From: Paenibacillus ferrarius
GTDB taxonomy: Bacteria; Bacillota; Bacilli; Paenibacillales; NBRC-103111
Length of the DNA stretch: 64,000 nt
Direction of reading: 5' to 3'
Assembly (NCBI RefSeq): GCF_002027705.1
Contig: NZ_MBTG01000018.1
Span: forward strand, 92,176 to 156,175
The notes beneath the pieces were generated by a model. It saw only the letters and a list, made by a program, of their open reading frames with translations, was not told the DNA's origin and searched no databases. Shown here one piece after another: positions 44,537 through 54,007 of the stretch (position 1 is the first letter of the stretch; each line of letters starts with the position of its first letter). The position numbers and the translations under genes were made by a program.

Positions 44537-45469
44537 TCACATTCTTCGCATGGATAAATAGATCCCCATTAAAAACGAAACGAAAATAAGCAAAAGTGCG
44601 TCCAAAATCATATTTCGTCCGCCAGGATCCACCATATAGTACATGTACGCATTATCCGGATTAATTTTAAAATTAATAAATAGAAACAAAACAAGAAACA
44701 AAATCGGCGTAAAGTTTGCAATCCGAATTTCCAAAAGCCGGTTTCTTTCCAACTGATCCGACCGTTGAGCTTTTCGCATATCAACAACAAGCTCCTTTAA
44801 GCTATCGCCAACAAAGATGCCTTCCGTTAAAGCAACACGCATAATACCGACAAAATAATCAGCCCATGCATGACCTAAAGTGAGTGAGAAGATACGTAAG
44901 CTCTCGTCAGTATCCCGCTGTGTCATTAAATTACGATATAATTGCTCGAATACAGGCTTAATCGGGTACAAAATGCGGTTCTCCTCTAAACAATACTTCA
45001 ACGATATTTTCATATTTTTGTGTGGATCCACCATGTAGTACTGATAGAACACTTCAACAGCAGGAAGAAATTCCAATCTGGTTCGCAGCCTCATGCTGAC
45101 CAACTTCAGCCGAAGCAGCATATAAGGCAATGAAATACTAATCGAAGTCAGAATAACAACCCCTTTGAGTGATTGAAAAAATAAGCTCCCTGCCAATAAT
45201 CCGATTAACAATAAAATCAGCGTGATCGTAAGCATCGCTTTCATACTCATTCTCGATTCGACGGATTCCATCATTTCCTTTACATGCTTAACTAACACAC
45301 TCCTCTTCCCCAAATATTCGCTGAATCTAGCACCGTACGCGGAAGTTTTGACATATTGCAGTCTAAATCTAGCTTTACGCTGTCGGGCCAATACGTGTAA
45401 AAGCGATTGAATACAAATAAATACCAGCACAAACAGCAAAGCCAAACAGACATATTTAGCGAAAATCAT
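44537..45469 (-). CDS. TadB-like inner-membrane pilus assembly protein
   Basis: 310 residues from ATG 45469 (MIFAKYVCLALLFVLVFICI), the start that follows AAGAAGGCGG. It has hydrophobic segments at about 5-25, 80-125 and 255-305, and a cytoplasmic domain with EGIFVGDSLKELVVDMRKAQ, as in GspF/TadB proteins. It starts 4 bp after the CpaF stop, indicating coupled translation. Confidence 0.8.
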   Translation of the reverse strand: MIFAKYVCLALLFVLVFICIQSLLHVLARQRKARFRLQYVKTSAYGARFSEYLGKRSVLVKHVKEMMESVESRMSMKAMLTITLILLLIGLLAGSLFFQSLKGVVILTSISISLPYMLLRLKLVSMRLRTRLEFLPAVEVFYQYYMVDPHKNMKISLKYCLEENRILYPIKPVFEQLYRNLMTQRDTDESLRIFSLTLGHAWADYFVGIMRVALTEGIFVGDSLKELVVDMRKAQRSDQLERNRLLEIRIANFTPILFLVLFLFINFKINPDNAYMYYMVDPGGRNMILDALLLIFVSFLMGIYLSMRRM

Positions 45470-45473
45470 CTCA

Positions 45474-46922
45474 TTAGCCGCCTTCTTTCTCAATAAAACC
45501 GAGCTTCGTCAACAAAGCATGCCCCTCTCGGTCAGCCTTAACGATTTTTCGCGATGCATGAACCGACAATTTCCCGGGAAATGTCCAACCATCTGTCGAC
45601 TTGTCATAAGCTGCTAGATTGGTGACATGCACCTCCATATTTTCGTACCGATATTCGACGATTCGCACAATTTTTCGCTTTCCCTGGACGACTGCCATCT
45701 CCAACCCGATTTGCGTCACATATTCTGTAATTCGCTTTGTTAACCTCAGTGGATTCATCCCTCTGCCATCCAGCATACACATATCTGTAATAGCATCTGG
45801 AACATCTTCAAGCTGGCTCACATGAACAGAAGTAATACTTCCCTCATGGCCGCGTGTACAAGCTCTCACATACAAATTGGCATCCTCATCTCGAATTTCG
45901 GCATGACATATCCGCTTTGGCGATTGCCTTAAAGCCAGCTTAAATGCTTGCTGACCCGAATGCCTCGGATCCTCCTCGTCAATTTCGTATTCGACGATAT
46001 TTTTGTTCGGAAAATCGCGCTTCAAATTCAGCTCAAACCGTGACTCAATCGTAATAATCCTCTCATTGTCATCCATCTCTGCTATGATCGCCTTTATCAA
46101 ATTCGTCTTGCCAGAGTTCGTCGGACCTATCACAACCATATTAAAATAAGATCGAATCAAACTTAGCAACAATTTTCCCATCTTGCCGTCCATCGTTTCC
46201 AATTCTGCGGCAGCCAGTGAAGCCAAACTAAATCTTTTCACCGTGTAGAAGCGAATCGTTAATGTAGGCTCCGCCGTGAACCCAAAACCGGTCATCGTAA
46301 CCCGCGATCCATCACGTAAAACAACCTCAGCCCACCGCTTTCTGGGGTTCATCGTATCATTATTAAATAGCACCAAATTCTGTTGAATGCGCTCCAGCTC
46401 ACGTATGGAAGGCAGAATATAGGCAGATGGTTTCGCCATTCCACCACGCACTTCAAAAATTTGTCTTCCCACAACCTGTATCTCTTCAAGTCCCTCCTTC
46501 TGTTTCAACACAAGCTCAAGTACGTTAAGCCCAATAATCTCCGCAAAAATAGCTTCCGGCAAGGTGGTATAGCCAGTTGTCCGAGGGGGAATGCCCGAAA
46601 GCCTTCTTTTGGAAACCAGATCATGAATAATCGCAAGCAGCTTCCCTCGATCTTCCTCGTAACCAAGAATAGCTCGATTCAAAGTCTCGTTATACATCTG
46701 TTTTTCCGCTTCTGTCCTGCCCCTCAAGATGACGAGCTCACTGCGTATATCTTCAACCGTTTGATTAAAAACTGCATCCTCGTGCGTATACTGCGCTGAA
46801 CTATCCTCATCTCCTCTTGCCTCAACATTGAAAACCTCATTTGGAGTATACGGCCTCATTGCGGTATTTTCCGTTTTGCATTCATGCATGTAAGTAATAA
46901 TCGAAAACCTTTCCTCACTCAC
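45474..46922 (-). CDS. CpaF/TadA-type secretion ATPase
   Basis: A hexameric motor ATPase of about 482 residues. Walker A is GPTNSGKTNLIKAI, the Asp box/Walker B region is ERIITIESRFEL, and the His box includes RHSGQQAFKLALRQSPKRICHAEIRDED, with CTRGHEGSITSVHVS following. GTG 46922 is preferred: it lies 27 bp after the CpaE stop with AGGAG at good spacing, whereas the longest frame (46991) overlaps CpaE by 43 bp. It powers assembly or secretion of the Tad fibre. Confidence 0.88.
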   Translation of the reverse strand: MSEERFSIITYMHECKTENTAMRPYTPNEVFNVEARGDEDSSAQYTHEDAVFNQTVEDIRSELVILRGRTEAEKQMYNETLNRAILGYEEDRGKLLAIIHDLVSKRRLSGIPPRTTGYTTLPEAIFAEIIGLNVLELVLKQKEGLEEIQVVGRQIFEVRGGMAKPSAYILPSIRELERIQQNLVLFNNDTMNPRKRWAEVVLRDGSRVTMTGFGFTAEPTLTIRFYTVKRFSLASLAAAELETMDGKMGKLLLSLIRSYFNMVVIGPTNSGKTNLIKAIIAEMDDNERIITIESRFELNLKRDFPNKNIVEYEIDEEDPRHSGQQAFKLALRQSPKRICHAEIRDEDANLYVRACTRGHEGSITSVHVSQLEDVPDAITDMCMLDGRGMNPLRLTKRITEYVTQIGLEMAVVQGKRKIVRIVEYRYENMEVHVTNLAAYDKSTDGWTFPGKLSVHASRKIVKADREGHALLTKLGFIEKEGG

Positions 46923-46948
46923 TCCCCTCACCTCTCCTGCTGTTCGAA

Positions 46949-48202
46949 TTAAGTTGCTGCACGTCGACCTGCCACCATTTTTTGCAGCCAAGTTGCCGGT
47001 CGTATACTCACTTTCCTAGGCAGTTTGTAGTAATCAATGAACTTGCATGCAACAGCTTTAACTTCCTCGTGCATAGGATGGCCTAGTGCAAACATCTCCA
47101 GCAGCTTGCCCTGATTGCAGCGGGACAGCGCATCCGTATGTCTGGAAACTTGCCCAATAAGATGCAGCTGTGTTTCCTTGCGGATATCTTTTATTGTGAA
47201 TTCACTATGCTTTGCGTAGTGGTCGGTTTGTACAGCTAAGAGCTCAAAGCTGTCCGACTGAAGCCCAAAAACAGAACCAACCTGCCGAATCCATTTCGAG
47301 AAATCCTCTTGGAAATGTGCGATATCCGCCGTTGTGACCACAATCTTGCTATCAGCTTCCAACAACCCGCAAACCGTTGCCGCATTATCCCAATACGCGC
47401 TGACCTCAATAACACAAACGTCAAAGGCACTTCGAGCGACACGTAACAAATGCACAATCTCTGCGGGCGCAAAGAACTCTGCTTGTTCACGAAGCATATT
47501 CCCATATAAAACATACAGCCCTTGAGCCCCCTTTGGTTTATCACAAACCTGAATTAGCCGATCCGCTGTAAGGCTCTGTGCTTTCAACTCCGCTCTCAAC
47601 CCATCTAGCGTAAACCCATGTTCTTCTCTGCCTAAATAGCGGTGAAGTTTTGAGCTTTTTAAATTTAGACAGATGTATCCCACTTTCTTTGATGTTTCCA
47701 AAGCCAACGAGTACGCTACTCCAAAAGATGCCAAAGTCGTTCCAATGTTAGGTGTAGAGCCTATGAATGTCAGTACCTTTCCCGAAGACTGGCGACTCTC
47801 CTGATCTCCTCCCGAACCGTCCACCCAAGACCGTATATCATCTGCAATCACCGCAGTGCTCCTGCCTGGTTGAATGAAATCCAGCTTCATCAGTTTGCAC
47901 ATTTTCACATACTTTTCATTGATCGAAGCATCATGGTAGTTGGACAGCAAAACAATAATGTTTACCCCCGCCTGTTGCTTCAGCAGCTCTTCCATAAACT
48001 CTTCCAAATCGCCATAATCCAATACCCGATCTGAGATAATCATATGAGAAAAAGGTTGTTCCTTTAATTTGCAGGTAAATTCAACGGCTGTTGAGGCAAT
48101 TACCCAGTTCAGTGGTTTTCTATAAACCACATTAATAATTTCATCAATTAATCGTTGATCCGTCGACACTAGTCCGATATTCAACCTAACGCCTCCTTTC
48201 AA
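46949..48202 (-). CDS. CpaE/TadZ-like ParA-type ATPase
   Basis: 417 residues: an N-terminal atypical receiver-like domain (about 1-130, VSTDQRLIDEIINVV) and a ParA/MinD-type domain (about 140-390). Its P-loop GSTPNIGTTLASFGVA lacks the usual Gly-Lys-Thr signature (it has G-T-T), so nucleotide binding may be altered. TadZ/CpaE proteins place the Tad machine at the cell pole. It overlaps CpaB by 4 bp (ATGA). Confidence 0.8.
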   Translation of the reverse strand: MKGGVRLNIGLVSTDQRLIDEIINVVYRKPLNWVIASTAVEFTCKLKEQPFSHMIISDRVLDYGDLEEFMEELLKQQAGVNIIVLLSNYHDASINEKYVKMCKLMKLDFIQPGRSTAVIADDIRSWVDGSGGDQESRQSSGKVLTFIGSTPNIGTTLASFGVAYSLALETSKKVGYICLNLKSSKLHRYLGREEHGFTLDGLRAELKAQSLTADRLIQVCDKPKGAQGLYVLYGNMLREQAEFFAPAEIVHLLRVARSAFDVCVIEVSAYWDNAATVCGLLEADSKIVVTTADIAHFQEDFSKWIRQVGSVFGLQSDSFELLAVQTDHYAKHSEFTIKDIRKETQLHLIGQVSRHTDALSRCNQGKLLEMFALGHPMHEEVKAVACKFIDYYKLPRKVSIRPATWLQKMVAGRRAAT

Positions 48203-48906
48203 TCTCCTGCCAAAATGGAAGTGGAACTAAAAGCAATCACCAGCTTCGCTTTCTTCGCGCTGCATAGCTGATCAATTTGAAGCCACTCCTGTTCAGCCAA
48301 ATTCAAGTTTATCTGATCAATCGCTCCGTTCGCTTCCAATCGGGAAGCATACATCTTTTCTTTATCTCCCTCCACTTTAGACAATAGATTGGAATTCTTC
48401 GGGTTATCTACCTCGACATTGGCTGAAGATTTCACAGAAGCAACCGTAATCTCCTGTTCCTCAAAAAGTCTTCGCGAACTTCCATCCGCACCGGACAAAT
48501 AAATACGCACCCGGTCCCCTGCACGAATTCCATTGGAAACTGACAGCAAATACTCCTTCGGAATTTGAAAAGTAGCCTGCCGCTCACTGGGAAGCAAATG
48601 ATACTGATTCATCTTCCACCTCAAAATAGGCTCCTCCCTTCCTAGCGGAATCAACGTCTCCTGTCCAACAACCTCCTCCAGCTTCGTCAGCATGTTCCCT
48701 GTATAGCTTCCCTTTTGCACGAGCTTAAAATCCACCATCTCCTCACGGATAAGCACTCCTGCACGAATAAAATCCTTTGCCACAACAACCCGTACCGTCT
48801 GCTGAAGCTCGATCTGCTTTAACTGCATGACATACACGCCATACACAAGCAAACCGGCCATCAGCGCAGCAACCAAGCTAATAAGCAGGCTTCTCCTGCG
48901 ATTCAA
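48199..48906 (-). CDS. CpaB/RcpC-like SAF-domain pilus assembly protein
   Basis: 235 residues starting at TTG 48906 after GGGGGTGAGGAG. It has an N-terminal helix (LLISLVAALMAGLLVYGVYV), then an SAF domain (VVVAKDFIRAGVLIREEMVDFKLV) and an outer beta-rich part (IPKEYLLSVSNGIRAGDRVRIYL). CpaB proteins form the extracytoplasmic channel part of Tad systems. It is the first gene of the nine-gene operon. Confidence 0.82.
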   Translation of the reverse strand: MNRRRSLLISLVAALMAGLLVYGVYVMQLKQIELQQTVRVVVAKDFIRAGVLIREEMVDFKLVQKGSYTGNMLTKLEEVVGQETLIPLGREEPILRWKMNQYHLLPSERQATFQIPKEYLLSVSNGIRAGDRVRIYLSGADGSSRRLFEEQEITVASVKSSANVEVDNPKNSNLLSKVEGDKEKMYASRLEANGAIDQINLNLAEQEWLQIDQLCSAKKAKLVIAFSSTSILAGD

Positions 48907-48966
48907 CTCCTCACCCCCTTTTCAAAATCCACCTGTTCCCTTTCTTGTTATGAAAATAAACAAAAA

Positions 48967-49046
48967 AAGAACGCAAACTTCGGAATTAGATCCGAAATCT
49001 GCGTTCTTCGCATATTTAAAATATCACATAAACTTCCATATATCAA
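48967..49046 (-). promoter_or_regulatory. Tad operon promoter with a terminator-like hairpin at the transcript start
   Basis: On the minus strand TTGATA (49041-49046), 17 bp, TATTTT (49018-49023) would start RNA near 49010. From 49008 to 48967 the RNA folds into a long hairpin (outer stem AAGAACGCA/TGCGTTCTT plus inner CGAA pairing), directly followed by seven T. This is either an attenuator or a 5'-stabilising hairpin ahead of cpaB, 60 bp away. Confidence 0.5.
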
Positions 49047-49238
49047 CAACTTAATTTTCGCCCATTAACGAATGGACAGATTGCATTTTATCAGCAGCAA
49101 AGCTTTGCACAACTGAACAGGGTATCCCAACCGGTTATTCCTTGACTTGGCGACGCTAGCTTAGTTCAGACAACGATAGATAAGGAATGCTTCCTTCACG
49201 AGCAGTGATTTTGGGGGCAAAAATTCAATCCTCGGGTG

Positions 49239-49806
49239 GCCACTATCCCCTTAGCTCAGATAACCTTAAGTAATTTCGCTTCTCCAACATAGCTTCATAT
49301 AACCAACCTCCGCATCAAACCACCAGCAGATACTACCGTTCATATTGACTATTTTTGTTCCAGCCTCAGCAATTCTGGTGCTAGCTACTTTTTAACCCAA
49401 CCTCCTCTACCAGGTACCCTTAAGTAATTTCGCTTCTCCAACATAGCTTCATACAACTAACCTCCGCATCAAACCACCAGCAGATACTTCCGTTCACATT
49501 GACTATTTTTGTTCCAGCCTCAGCAATTCGGATGCTAGCTGCTTTTTAACTCAACCTTCTCTAGCCACTATCCCCTTAGCTCAGGTACCCTTAAGTAATT
49601 TCGCTTCTCCAACATAGCTTCATATAACCAACCTCCGCATCAAACCACCAGCAGATACTACCGTTCATATTGACTATTTTTGTTCCAGCCTCAGCAATTC
49701 AGGTGCTAGCTGCTTTTTAACCCAACCTTCTCTAGCCACTATCCCCTTAGCTCAGGTACCCTAAAGTAATTTCGCTTCTCCAACATAGCTTCATATAGCT
49801 ACGCGC
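49239..49806 (+). repeat. Tandem array of 155-170-bp units, about 3.3 copies
   Basis: Units beginning CTTAAGTAATTTCGCTTCTCC recur at about 49265, 49420 and 49590, with a truncated and slightly altered copy at 49761, giving periods of 155, 170 and 170. Copies are more than 90 percent alike. The 15-bp difference is the segment CCACTATCCCCTTAGCTCAGG, absent before the second unit. There are no open frames of note and no spacer variation, so this is not CRISPR. The flanks 49050-49238 and 49807-50000 contain nothing else I can name. Confidence 0.85.
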
Positions 49807-50001
49807 CGACTCCAACTATTTGTAGATAGCACAGAATTAATGGTCAAAGTAATTAGCACGCAAGTACCTTAAAATTAATTTGTTATCCGCTTCTTTATGC
49901 ATGTCATAGTCTATCTGCTGCAACGAACTCATGGCGGAACCTATATCACTAGTCAGACCTCTCGCACCTAATAATCATCAAACTATTCGCTAACATGAAA
50001 G

Positions 50002-50184
50002 CCTGCAAAAGTGCAGGTTTTTTCGACCAAATACCAATAAAACAAAAAATACCTGCAATTGTGCAGGTATTTCCAGCCCTTTTCAGCCTCTAATCAAAAA
50101 AAGCCTCAAAAACATGCATAATCGCAGGTATTTAGTGATGAAGGCTATTTCTGAAGCAAAAAGGATGTATAATTGCAGGTTTTT
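50002..50184 (+). repeat. Four dispersed copies of a TGCAGGTATTT hairpin motif
   Basis: Copies at 50002-50022, 50047-50072, 50114-50133 and 50165-50184 share the pattern TGCANNNNTGCAGGTATTT. The second is a perfect 11-bp stem (AAATACCTGCA/TGCAGGTATTT) with loop ATTG. The first ends in a T run and could work as a terminator on the plus strand. Spacing is about 50-60 bp. Confidence 0.7.
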
Positions 50185-50254
50185 CATTTTTCTTCAAAAA
50201 TACAACAGAATAAATGCCTGACAGAAGCAGGCCCTCCCCTATAGGCCAAACTAA

Positions 50255-51214
50255 TTATTGCACTTCAGCAAGCGTAGGGAGCGCAGGAATCGCTCCCCGG
50301 CGGGTTGTCGTAATAGCGCCTACGCGGTTGGCGAAGGCGAATACGCGCTCCGCCGCGCCCGGCTCCGCCAGCGCGGCGACGATGCTCGTTGGCGTCACGC
50401 CCAGCGACGCCAACTGAAAGAGCATGCCGCCGACGAAGCTGTCGCCGGCGCCGGTCGTATCCACGGCTGCCACAGGCGTGCCGGGGATAACAACATCCTG
50501 CCGTGCGGTCACGACACGGCAGCCCTCAGCACCTAAAGTGATGATCACCACTTTAGGTCCCTGCTGCAGCAGCTGCTGCGCACCTGTGGTCGCGTCCACG
50601 CCGAGGAGGAATTCAATCTCCTCCTCGCTGACCTTGACCACATCCGCAAGCGGAAGCTGCGCAAGGATCTCAGCCCGCGCTGCGTCAGCGCTCGGCCACA
50701 GCGCAAGGCGCACATTGGGGTCATACGACACCAATGCGCCAAGCGCTTTCGCTCGGCGAGCCGCGTCGAGCGTAGCGGTACGGCAAGGCTCGGCGATCAG
50801 CGATACCGAGCCGAAGTGATAGACCGCGGCATCTTCCAGCCACTGCGTCTGGACTTCGTCTGCGCGCAGCAGCATGTCCGCCGCCGGGTCGCGGAAAAAC
50901 AAGAAATCGCGCTCACCGTCCGCGCGCAGCGAAACAAACGCCAGACCGGTCTTCGCCTCGTCGGTCTGCACAACAGCGGTGTGCACGCCGACTTCGTTAA
51001 GCGTGCGCACGAGGAAATCGCCGAACGGATCGCGGCCGATTTTGCCGATAAACCTGGCGTCGCCGCCGAGCTTGGCGACCGCCGCAGCCACATTAGCCGG
51101 CGCTCCACCCGCCGCCCGCTGGAACCCGGTCACATCCGCCAATGCTTGTCCATTCACTTCCGGTACAAAATCAATCAATAATTCCCCTAAGCAGACGATA
51201 TAACGTTTATCCAT
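50255..51214 (-). CDS. PfkB-family sugar kinase (fructokinase-like)
   Basis: 319 residues starting MDKRYIVCLGELLIDFVPE at ATG 51214, with AAAGGAG 11 bases upstream. The longest frame from 51307 lies inside the tetR-like gene and is rejected. It shows the PfkB signature 1 (GGAPANVAAAVAKLGG) and the active-site signature 2 with catalytic Asp (DTTGAGDSFVGGMLFQL). It probably phosphorylates fructose or a related sugar. The start overlaps the stop of the TetR-family gene by 8 bp. The gene is distinctly GC-rich compared with its neighbours. Confidence 0.9.
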   Translation of the reverse strand: MDKRYIVCLGELLIDFVPEVNGQALADVTGFQRAAGGAPANVAAAVAKLGGDARFIGKIGRDPFGDFLVRTLNEVGVHTAVVQTDEAKTGLAFVSLRADGERDFLFFRDPAADMLLRADEVQTQWLEDAAVYHFGSVSLIAEPCRTATLDAARRAKALGALVSYDPNVRLALWPSADAARAEILAQLPLADVVKVSEEEIEFLLGVDATTGAQQLLQQGPKVVIITLGAEGCRVVTARQDVVIPGTPVAAVDTTGAGDSFVGGMLFQLASLGVTPTSIVAALAEPGAAERVFAFANRVGAITTTRRGAIPALPTLAEVQ

Positions 51215-51818
51215 TCTCACTTCCAACTCCTTTGCTTTGATAACCCAATCCGCTGAGCACATAGGCTGAAGTTTGTCGAATGAGCGTATCCATATCAGGC
51301 CGCTCATCCGTAAACATCAGTTCAAAAAACTCCCGCTGTTTGTAGAAAAAGATCGATCCCAACACAAACATCAGCGTGCTATCGAGAGATTCAAATTTGA
51401 AAATCCCATCATTTCGACCCTTATCCAGAAAATCTCTAAGTTTTTTCCAAATGGGATACACAATTTCCCTCATATGATCTACCCGCGAGGTAATCGTAAT
51501 AATCTCCATCTGCATCATCGTAATCAATTGAGGGTCCTGATTTCGGATTAAAATAACTTCTGAAATGATCGTCTTAAGACCGATCAAAGGATCTTCAATA
51601 TCAAATAAAGCATTCAATTTGTCATTGGGGAAAAATTGTTTGAAAATCTCATGGAAAACGCTCTCTTTTCCCCCGAAATAATAGGAAACCAGAGCCACAT
51701 TGGCCCCGGCCTCCTCACATATTTGACGGACACTGGTTGCGTCATAACCATTCTTGGCGAACAGCTTTTTCGCTGCCAGTAGAATTTTCATTTTCATATC
51801 TAACTCTTGACCAACCAC
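51207..51818 (-). CDS. TetR-family transcriptional regulator
   Basis: 203 residues from GTG 51818, preceded by AAGGAGGG. The DNA-binding domain is residues 8-55 (ILLAAKKLFAKNGYDATSVRQICEEAGANVALVSYYFGGKESVF), followed by a helical ligand-binding domain. It lies 24 bp behind the YhgE-like gene, whose upstream region contains AAACGATCGTTT, a typical TetR operator, so the pair is probably self-regulated. Confidence 0.92.
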   Translation of the reverse strand: MVGQELDMKMKILLAAKKLFAKNGYDATSVRQICEEAGANVALVSYYFGGKESVFHEIFKQFFPNDKLNALFDIEDPLIGLKTIISEVILIRNQDPQLITMMQMEIITITSRVDHMREIVYPIWKKLRDFLDKGRNDGIFKFESLDSTLMFVLGSIFFYKQREFFELMFTDERPDMDTLIRQTSAYVLSGLGYQSKGVGSENG

Positions 51819-51842
51819 TGCGGCAGCGCCCTCCTTATTAGG

Positions 51843-53006
51843 TTACGCAGTTTTTTGAAGCTGTTGCCCGACAGGCGCGGCTTTCGTCTTTTTCACAAAG
51901 ACAATAGCCATATCCAACACAAGTGCAATTCCTGCGATGAGGAAAAGGAAACCAACTTCTTTGGTTGCACTTGGACCGCCAAACAAAATGTTCATGACGC
52001 CATTAACGGCATAAGTAGCAGGAAAAGCATTGCTGATTGTATGATAGAAATTAGATAGAAGTTCACGCGGAACAATCGCCCCTGAAGATACTAATTGCAA
52101 GGATAACATCGCGATGTTAAATAGCATACCTGCGTTCCCAAACAAAGTCAAAAACATTTGTGCAACGAATGCAAAGGTTAATAGGAACAGAGATTCGAAC
52201 CCCCATAGCGCCATAAAACCCTTCTCTACATGTCCGCCTAATGAAACAACCATAATGGCACTAATAAGACCGACAACAACCGCTGCGGCGATAGTCACCA
52301 ATATACGCGCGCCCAGAAGGCCGCCTTTGGAAACCCTTGATCCAAGTATTTTAGTCGATACACTGAAGTTCATCCCCATGATCATCATCCCTACAAGGGA
52401 AGCAAGAACAAGCATCATCGGAAGCATTTGATTTGGCATATCCTTTACTTTATTCGTGCTTTGAATATCGGAAGTCACTTTGGTTGCCAGCCCTTGACCG
52501 ATTTGTCCCGCTTGATCAGCCGGCAGCTTCGGGTTCATCTGGGTAAGAACGGCACTTGCTCCGGCAGCGACAGCTTCTTTATTAACCGTAGATGTAATAT
52601 TCCCCGCGACAGCTTGCATGATGGACTTCGTCATCGACGGATTCGACTCATTAATCGTATAGACAATTGGCGCCGTTTGTCCCGCTGTTTGAAGTTGTTT
52701 CGTGAAATCACCTGCGATTTTCATCACCATTTGTACTTCACGATCGTCCAACATTTTTTGCGCTTGTTCATTGGAAGCGATAACTTCCGTATGGAAAGGC
52801 AGATTCGCTTGAAGGTTCTGAACGATTTTACTGCCCATCGCCTGATCCTCGTTCACGATAGCAATCTTTAAATTGCCTGTGTTATCTGAAACGCCAGCGT
52901 AACCGGTCATCCAGATGATACTGAATAACAGCTGGAATGTAATAGCCGTGACGATACCTACCTTGGTTGTTCCTTGTTTGAAAAACTCGCTTAATGCCTG
53001 TTTCAT
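51843..53006 (-). CDS. YhgE/Pip-like ABC-2-type membrane protein (DUF3533-like)
   Basis: 387 residues from ATG 53006 (AGGAG 8 bases upstream). The first helix is at about 18-38, then a large extracytoplasmic loop (IAIVNEDQAMGSKIVQNLQ..., typical of YhgE/Pip N-termini), then five helices in the second half (MLPMMLVLASLVGMMIMGMNF and on). Such proteins export or protect against lipids, phages or toxins; the substrate is unknown. It is the first gene of an operon with the TetR-like gene and the kinase. Confidence 0.82.
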   Translation of the reverse strand: MKQALSEFFKQGTTKVGIVTAITFQLLFSIIWMTGYAGVSDNTGNLKIAIVNEDQAMGSKIVQNLQANLPFHTEVIASNEQAQKMLDDREVQMVMKIAGDFTKQLQTAGQTAPIVYTINESNPSMTKSIMQAVAGNITSTVNKEAVAAGASAVLTQMNPKLPADQAGQIGQGLATKVTSDIQSTNKVKDMPNQMLPMMLVLASLVGMMIMGMNFSVSTKILGSRVSKGGLLGARILVTIAAAVVVGLISAIMVVSLGGHVEKGFMALWGFESLFLLTFAFVAQMFLTLFGNAGMLFNIAMLSLQLVSSGAIVPRELLSNFYHTISNAFPATYAVNGVMNILFGGPSATKEVGFLFLIAGIALVLDMAIVFVKKTKAAPVGQQLQKTA

Positions 53007-53027
53007 CCTAACCACTCCTCTAAATTA

Positions 53028-53052
53028 AACGATCGTTTTAAACGTTTGTTTA
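53028..53052. promoter_or_regulatory. Putative TetR operator
   Basis: Palindrome AAACGATCGTTT (53028-53039) is followed by a second imperfect half, AAACGTTTGTTT (53041-53052), directly upstream of the YhgE-like gene. This suits binding by the TetR-family protein of the same operon. Confidence 0.65.
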
Positions 53053-53147
53053 AATTATAGGATGGCATTGCCTTCCTGTCAATACGTTACTTTCCATTCT
53101 AACGACACAAAAGTTCAAAAAGCAGCGAACCCGAAACTGGTCCGCTG

Positions 53148-53870
53148 CTAATGTTTCTGATACCATAGTATTCTGCGATACGTCGAGGAATCTTTCAAGG
53201 ACCGGAAAGGGAGCAAATCCGGCCAATAGTTGCCTTCGATAATCCAAATTCTTCGGTTCTTATCGATGCCTATATCAAACCCGACTTGCCTAAGCGTAGG
53301 GTAACGCTCCCCAATCCGTTCGGCAGCCAATAGAGCGATCTGTTGGATTTTGACGATCAAGCTACGTTCCCCGATGCGGGCCAGTTTCAGCGCCTCAGGA
53401 ACTGGAATGATGTGACTAGGGACATTCGTGATAAGATATCCCCGCGCCGCTACTTTCGCGTAAGAGCCTGTCACTTTCCAAGTGGATGAAGTGCCTTTTC
53501 TTCGCTGCACCATGATCCGAATGTCGAACGGCTTGTGTTGAATTTGAGCAAGCTGTAGGTGTCGTTGGACAATATATCCACGTCCTCTGGTCTTTTTACC
53601 GATCCATTTGAGCAGTTGCTCGGTGTCTTTCATGGTGACCTTTTTACTCTCGTTTTGAATACGATAGGAGTTCTCTCTGTTACGAGTAATGAACAGGATG
53701 TCCCGTCCGAATCTCCCATCGCGCGGCTTTAGAACAAGGCTTTGATGTTGAAGCAGCAGCTTTGCTAACCCGTTCGGGTTCAGTAGCCGAGTTTCAGGCA
53801 AACAAGCGGCGAGCGAGGACGTATCGTTCAGGATACGATACTGCATCCATTTGTCTCGTTTGATCGACAT
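53148..53870 (-). CDS. YheC/YheD-family ATP-grasp protein (spore coat associated)
   Basis: About 240 residues from ATG 53870 (MSIKRDKWMQYRILNDTSSL). It has the YheC/D pattern: W-x-Y near the start, LPETRLLNPNGLAKLLLQHQSLVLKPRDGRFGRDILFI (ATP-grasp N-part, with Lys and Gly-rich loop), and VGFDIGIDKNRRIWIIEGNYWPDL near the end, holding the Mg-binding Asp/Glu/Asn residues. Family members associate with the endospore coat. GTG 53879 is an alternative start. Confidence 0.88.
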   Translation of the reverse strand: MSIKRDKWMQYRILNDTSSLAACLPETRLLNPNGLAKLLLQHQSLVLKPRDGRFGRDILFITRNRENSYRIQNESKKVTMKDTEQLLKWIGKKTRGRGYIVQRHLQLAQIQHKPFDIRIMVQRRKGTSSTWKVTGSYAKVAARGYLITNVPSHIIPVPEALKLARIGERSLIVKIQQIALLAAERIGERYPTLRQVGFDIGIDKNRRIWIIEGNYWPDLLPFRSLKDSSTYRRILWYQKH

Positions 53871-54007
53871 TGGAGTCACATGCCCTCATTTCTCATCCAG
53901 ATGCAGTCACCACATCTAACTCCCATGCGATAACCTCCTAATAAATTATCCAGCTCCATATCATTATAATATTTCCGCGTGTTTCCTTGACGATGGGCCG
54001 GATAAAA

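Noticed and set aside
45474..46991. 505-residue version of the CpaF ATPase
   Set aside because: It would overlap cpaE by 43 bp, and no ribosome site precedes it; GTG 46922 fits better.
49010..49260. Possible c-di-GMP or other riboswitch ahead of the Tad operon
   Set aside because: By eye I find no GEMM-I or GEMM-II core motif on the minus strand, and the best promoter lies downstream of this stretch.
49239..49806. CRISPR array or coding repeats
   Set aside because: Units of 155-170 bp are conserved along their whole length with no repeat-spacer pattern and no long open frame.
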